From Candidatus Omnitrophota bacterium (lineage in GTDB: Bacteria; Ratteibacteria; UBA8468; B48-G9; DTJG01), in assembly GCA_023818965.1 (NCBI GenBank), contig JAMWCD010000006.1, positions 62,001 through 126,000 of the forward strand: 64,000 nucleotides of DNA. Direction: 5' to 3'. Both the position numbers and the translations under genes were made by a program. Positions 59,144-64,000 of this stretch are shown one piece after another (position 1 is the stretch's first letter; each line of letters begins with the position of its first letter). Below the pieces are notes generated by a model. That model ran no database searches. It was not told the DNA's origin and saw only the letters and a list, made by a program, of their open reading frames with translations.

Positions 59144-61483
59144 ATGAGAATATATGATTACTCTTCAACTGTTGAAAATGTTGTTCTGAAACAATCAAAC
59201 TTACAACCGCAGTATATGCCTGAAGAAAAAATCAGGGTCATTGAAGTACCCGATTTCCCCTGTCTTGGTAAAACTGCTGCATTGAGGTTTATTGAATGGT
59301 GCCAGAAAAATCCTGAAGGGGTAGTTTCCCTTCCTACAGGGAAAACACCCGAGCACTTTATTTACTGGTCATCATATATTCTGGAAAACTGGAACAAAAA
59401 AGAAGTAAAAAGGATGCTTGAGTCATATGGAATAAATTCATCATCAAAGCCGGATATGAGGTCATTTATTTTTGTTCAGATCGATGAATTTTTCCCGATG
59501 AATCCTCAGCATTCCAATAGTTTTGTATGGTATATTAAAAATTTCTATGTGAAGAAATTTGGTTTTGATGAGAAAAAAGCATTACTAATCAATGCATGGA
59601 CACTATCCTGTCAGCCAGGAGAAAATCTGGGAGAATTATTTCCTGATGGTAAAATGGATTTGTCTTTAAGATACAGGCAACCGGTTAATAAACTTGAACA
59701 GTTGCAGCAAAAAGCAATACTTGCTGCAGACCGGTATGCAATGGAATATGAACAAAAAATCAGGGAATATGGTGGTATTGGTTTTTTCCTTGGTGGTATT
59801 GGACCTGATGGACATATTGGTTTCAATATAAGAGGTTCAGACCACTTCAGCACAACACGACTCACCCCGATCAATTATGAAACTGCAGCAGCGGCTGCTG
59901 GTGATCTTGGAGGTATTGAAATTTCAAGGGGAAAGATTGTTTTTACCATCGGGTTGGCAACAATTAGTTTTAATCCCACGACAACTGCAATTATTATAGC
60001 AGCAGGAGAAAGTAAAGCATCAGTTGTCAGAGATGCAATAGTGAATGAACCGGATATTCTGTATCCTGCCACTGTGCTTCAGAAATTGAAAGGTGCCTGT
60101 TTTTATCTTACATCAGGTGCAGTTAAATTGTTGAAGCAAAGGTCAATTGAGAAACTTAAGAAACTGAATACTGTTAATCAATTTGAAATCAATCGCATTA
60201 TTATTGATACAGCAGTTAAAAAAGGAAAGACACTGGAATCATTGAGCGAGAATGATTTTAAAGATATTTCAGGTAAATTTCTCATAGAACAAGGTATTGA
60301 TGTGACAAAAGCAGCAAAGGATATTTCGTCCGTTTTAAAGAAAAAAATTGAAAAAGGCACAAAGACCATTGAAAATACTGTTTTTCTACACACTGGTCCT
60401 CATCACGATGACATTATGCTTGGATATATGCCATATATTATTCATCTTGTAAGGACCCCCTTGAACAATCATTACTTTGCTACATTGACAAGTGGATTTA
60501 CTTCTGTGACAAATTCCTATGTGATATTTCAATTGAAAAATCTTGAGAATTTCCTCAACAAAAAAGATTTCGAAAAATTGTTGCAGCAGGATTATTTTGA
60601 CCCTTCCAGTAACATTGCAAGAATGAGGGATGTTTACCATTATCTCGATGGCGTTGCGGCAAATAGTGTGGATATTAAAAACGAAGCCCAGGCACGAAGG
60701 ATGATGAGAAATATCATTGCTATTACAGATTCAGAGAATATCACCGTGGTCAGAAAAAAAATATCGTGGTATTTTGGTTACTTTGAAAATGCTTATCCAG
60801 GGAAAAAAGACATTCAGGATGTTCAACTTCTTAAGGGTATGATTCGCGAATGGGAAGAAGAATTATTATGGGCGCATCTTGGTTTTAACTGTGACCATAT
60901 TTTTCATATGCGGCTTCCATTTTACACAGGAGATATTTTTACAAAGCAACCACAGTTGAAAGAAGATATAATCCCGATTCTTAATCTCATTGAAAAAATA
61001 AATCCTGACATTATTACGGTTGCAATGGATCCTGAAGCAAGTGGTCCTGATACTCATTACAAAGTTTTTCAGGCAATTGCCCGAGCAGTAGAACTCTATT
61101 TAAAGAAAAATCCAAAAAATCTTCGAATATGGGGATATAGAAATGTATGGTATAGATTTCATCCTGCAGAGGCAGATATTATTGTACCGGTGTCAATGAA
61201 CTCATTTGCAATAATGAAGAATGCTTTTAATATTTGTTTTGGCTCTCAGACAAGTGCATCATTTCCAAGTTATGAATATGATGGACCATTCTGTGATCTT
61301 GCTCAGAAAATTATGGTTGAGCAATATTCATTGTTAAAGGTATGTCTTGGCAGGGATTTTTTCTATACAAACAGTATTCCACGTTTGAGGGCAACGCGTG
61401 GTCTGGTATTTTTGAAGGATATGAATCCTGACGAATTTTTTGCTCAGGCAAGATATCTTAAACAATTAACCGAAAGTATTTAA
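59144..61483 (+). CDS. Fusion: glucosamine-6-phosphate deaminase/isomerase-like + PIG-L/LmbE deacetylase-like
   Basis: Start at ATG 59144; N-part 'SLPTGKTPEHFIYW', 'QIDEFFPMNPQHSNSF', 'GGIGPDGHIGFN'; C-part 'HTGPHHDDIMLGYMPYIIHL', 'DPEASGPDTHYKVFQAIARAVE'. Confidence 0.88.
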   Translation: MRIYDYSSTVENVVLKQSNLQPQYMPEEKIRVIEVPDFPCLGKTAALRFIEWCQKNPEGVVSLPTGKTPEHFIYWSSYILENWNKKEVKRMLESYGINSSSKPDMRSFIFVQIDEFFPMNPQHSNSFVWYIKNFYVKKFGFDEKKALLINAWTLSCQPGENLGELFPDGKMDLSLRYRQPVNKLEQLQQKAILAADRYAMEYEQKIREYGGIGFFLGGIGPDGHIGFNIRGSDHFSTTRLTPINYETAAAAAGDLGGIEISRGKIVFTIGLATISFNPTTTAIIIAAGESKASVVRDAIVNEPDILYPATVLQKLKGACFYLTSGAVKLLKQRSIEKLKKLNTVNQFEINRIIIDTAVKKGKTLESLSENDFKDISGKFLIEQGIDVTKAAKDISSVLKKKIEKGTKTIENTVFLHTGPHHDDIMLGYMPYIIHLVRTPLNNHYFATLTSGFTSVTNSYVIFQLKNLENFLNKKDFEKLLQQDYFDPSSNIARMRDVYHYLDGVAANSVDIKNEAQARRMMRNIIAITDSENITVVRKKISWYFGYFENAYPGKKDIQDVQLLKGMIREWEEELLWAHLGFNCDHIFHMRLPFYTGDIFTKQPQLKEDIIPILNLIEKINPDIITVAMDPEASGPDTHYKVFQAIARAVELYLKKNPKNLRIWGYRNVWYRFHPAEADIIVPVSMNSFAIMKNAFNICFGSQTSASFPSYEYDGPFCDLAQKIMVEQYSLLKVCLGRDFFYTNSIPRLRATRGLVFLKDMNPDEFFAQARYLKQLTESI

Positions 61484-61496
61484 AAAAGGATACATA

Positions 61497-62888
61497 ATGA
61501 GAAAACCATTAATTGGTGTCATGGGGCTTACAGCAGAACTTTATAAAAAGAAGTTTCCTGATTTTGTTGAAAGACTTGATAAACATTTGTTAGATTTTTT
61601 ACAGCATCTTTCTCAATTTTTTGAAGTGGTTCCATCTCCTGTATTGTATAACCGAAATCTTGTGAAAAATGCCTATGACAGAATGATTGAATCAGACGTG
61701 GATGGCATTATTATCATTTTTCTCTCATACAGCCCGAGTATGATCATAGAGCCCGTGATAAAAAATAGTAAGGTGCCAATTCTTATATGGAATACCCAGC
61801 AGATTTTTGAAATTACAGAGAATTTTTCTACATTTGACACGATGGATAATCATGGAATGCACGGCGTTCAGGATCTTGCAAGTGTTCTTTTAAGGGAAAA
61901 TGTGAAATTTTCAATAGTTACAGGGCACAAAACTCAAAAAGATACAATGTCAAATATCGAAAGCTGGGGTAAATGTGCAGCAATAAACCATGACCTGAAA
62001 AAATTGAGAGTTGGTAGAATTGGAGGAATCTTTAAGGATATGGGAGATTTTTCTATACCTGATGAGAAAATAAAAAAAATTCTTGGACCGAGTATTATTG
62101 ATATTGATATGAAAACCCTGTGCGCCGAAAATCGTGCAATTTCAGATAGGGAGATTGAATCTGTAATGAAGGACGAAGAAAACAGGTTTATCCTCAGTGA
62201 AGATCTTGATGATGATACAAGAAAAAAAACAATTCGTTTTGAACTTGGTTTGAGAAATTTGATAAAGAAATTTTCTCTTGAAGCAATTGCAATAAATTTT
62301 ATTACATTTAAAGGTCAAAAATTTTGTGAGGCAATTCCTTTTTCTGCGATTTCAAAGTTTATTTCTGAAGGTATGGGATATGCAGGGGAAGGTGACTGTC
62401 TCTGTGCAATAAGTGTATGGATGTTTCAAAAGCTTGCTGGAATTGCTACATTCACAGAAATGTTTACCACTGACTATAAAAACAATAGGATTTTTATGTC
62501 ACATATGGGTGAGAGTAATATTTTAATGGTGAAACATTCGGAAAAAATAAAACTTGTAAAAAAAGATATGAGTATTTCAGCAAAAAATACTGCGACATGC
62601 ATGTTTCTCTTTCAGATGAAGCCAGGACAGGTAACATTATTAAATCTTGCACCATGTAATGGTAATATTCGTTTGATTACAACTGTAGCAACAATTGAAG
62701 ACCAGCAAATTTTTTCTTCAATCAATGCACCACATTTTCTATTAAAGATTGATGGGGACGTGAGGGATTTTTTGACCTGTTACAGTATGCTTGGCGGGAC
62801 TCATCATCTTGCCATGGCTTATGGTGATATTACGGAACAATTGAGATTATTTGCCAGTATTGCTGGTATTGAATTTGCAAAAATTTAA
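61497..62888 (+). CDS. L-fucose/L-arabinose isomerase-family protein
   Basis: 463 aa; 'DGIIIIFLSYSPSMIIEPVIKNSKVPILIWNTQ', 'EGDCLCAISVWMFQKLAG', 'GGTHHLAMAYGD'. Confidence 0.8.
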   Translation: MRKPLIGVMGLTAELYKKKFPDFVERLDKHLLDFLQHLSQFFEVVPSPVLYNRNLVKNAYDRMIESDVDGIIIIFLSYSPSMIIEPVIKNSKVPILIWNTQQIFEITENFSTFDTMDNHGMHGVQDLASVLLRENVKFSIVTGHKTQKDTMSNIESWGKCAAINHDLKKLRVGRIGGIFKDMGDFSIPDEKIKKILGPSIIDIDMKTLCAENRAISDREIESVMKDEENRFILSEDLDDDTRKKTIRFELGLRNLIKKFSLEAIAINFITFKGQKFCEAIPFSAISKFISEGMGYAGEGDCLCAISVWMFQKLAGIATFTEMFTTDYKNNRIFMSHMGESNILMVKHSEKIKLVKKDMSISAKNTATCMFLFQMKPGQVTLLNLAPCNGNIRLITTVATIEDQQIFSSINAPHFLLKIDGDVRDFLTCYSMLGGTHHLAMAYGDITEQLRLFASIAGIEFAKI

Positions 62889-62891
62889 AAA

Positions 62892-64000
62892 TGGAAAAGA
62901 TTATTTCTTTTGATAGTGGAACAACAAATACAAAGGTTTTTCTGTTTTCAATAAACGGGAAACTGCTGAAAAATTTTTCAACACCCACAGGTATTTCATT
63001 TCCTCAACCACTTTTTGCCGAGCAAAATTGTAATGACTGGATTGGCACAATTATCAGAGGAATAAGAAACGTTGGAGATAGCAGTGTAAGGGGGATTTCA
63101 GGAAGTTTCCAGGGTGGTACCTTTGTTTTACTCGATAAACATTTAAAACCACTGGTGCCAGCAATTACCTGGCTTGATAACAGAAGCAGGGACATTGCTT
63201 CAGATTTTGTTAAAAAATATGGTGAAGATTTTTTTTATAGGAAAACTGGTTATGTGCCACGTGGGTGGTCATGCCTGTTTAATCTTCTCTGGATAAAAAA
63301 ATTCAAACCTGAAGTTTTTAGAAAAATTGCTCGCATTTCATTTGTTGCTGATTATGTGAATTATTTTTTCACAGGTAATTTTGCTCTTGACCATACAAGT
63401 GCCGCAATAACAACCCTGTACAATTTAGAAAAAAAGCAGTGGGATGAGGAATTACTGGAGATTGCAGGAATAAAAAAGCAGATGCTTGGTGAGATTGTTC
63501 AGGCATCAGATGTAATAGGAAGATTAAAAAAAGACACTGCAAAAACCATCGGTCTTGAAGCAGGAATTCCAGTTTTTGCGGGCGGACATGACCAGTATTG
63601 TGCAAGTTTTGGTGCAGGTGCAGCAAAAACAAATAGAATTCTTGTTTCCTGTGGAACTGCATGGGTTTTACTTGCTACTACCAGTAAAATGGTTTTTGAT
63701 CCGCAAAGACAATTCTGTCCAGGACCGCATGTTAAAAAGAATCTTTATGGTCTTATGTATGCCATCAGCAATGGCGGTATTATTTATGATTGGGGAAGAA
63801 AGATTTTTTCATGTGAATTTGATTCTTTTAAGGGACCTTCAGGAATTATTATTGCACCAGAGTTTAACACAGGAAATGGTGCAATACTGAATCTTAATCT
63901 TTCAACGAACTCGCACCAGATTTTGCAGGCAATTGTGGAATGTCTTTGTTTTCAGGTTCGTAAATGCCTTGAAAGGGTAGAAGAGATTTTACCATCAGGT
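62892..64000 (+). CDS. FGGY-family carbohydrate kinase, 3' truncated by window end
   Basis: Open from ATG 62892 to window end: 'MEKIISFDSGTTNTKVFLFS', 'GSFQGGTFVLLDKHLKPLVPAITWLDNRSRDIA', 'VFAGGHDQYCASFGAGA'. Confidence 0.9.

Noticed and set aside
1-64000. CRISPR arrays, prophage, integrases, toxin-antitoxin or restriction-modification islands
   Set aside because: No regularly spaced repeats, phage structural genes, recombinases or R-M genes recognised; only the DUF559 cassette and the 150-bp repeats look mobile.

Overview
AT-rich bacterial chromosome segment, probably from an uncultured diderm lineage; I do not assign a taxon. It is almost fully coding and mostly housekeeping. Main blocks: (1) GAF/HD-GYP protein, mreBC(D), PBP2, rodA and a B12-binding radical SAM protein. 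(2) Nucleotidyltransferase, lysC, fmt, ROK kinase and a UroD-family protein with an unusual Lys-rich tail. (3) coaX, birA, CorC-type protein, lysS, murJ, M50 protease, DUF1844 and a short uvrC. (4) GH106-like rhamnosidase, ceramidase-like protein, a small Cys-rich protein and a PLD protein. (5) ADH, SDR and ribD-ribE-ribBA-[DUF559 gene in GC-rich inverted repeats]-ribH-nusB. (6) A long minus-strand run from a corrinoid protein through plsY, gpsA, purN, argG, thiL, tsaE, opp/dpp, a compact FtsX/LolD-like pair, proC, PNP, a small zinc ribbon and rpsU to a frameshifted PfkB kinase. (7) tRNA-Val, dnaK, purM, UbiB-like kinase, obg, prfB and coaB. (8) A sugar cluster: CBM9-like, NagB::PIG-L fusion, isomerase and FGGY kinase. 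The most notable non-routine signals are: a ~150-bp dispersed element with terminal inverted repeats, present in two copies that each lie downstream of a gene in the same relative orientation; a DUF559 endonuclease ORF whose start and stop lie inside flanking inverted repeats, interrupting the rib operon; a PfkB sugar kinase split at a T9/U_UUU_UUC slippery tract; a UvrC lacking its C-terminal HhH region and part of its middle; a UroD-family protein with a repeated KKK-x-FG tail; and interleaved divergent promoters between tRNA-Val and the corrinoid-protein operon. I found no CRISPR array, phage or defence island. All statements come from reading the sequence; no searches were run.
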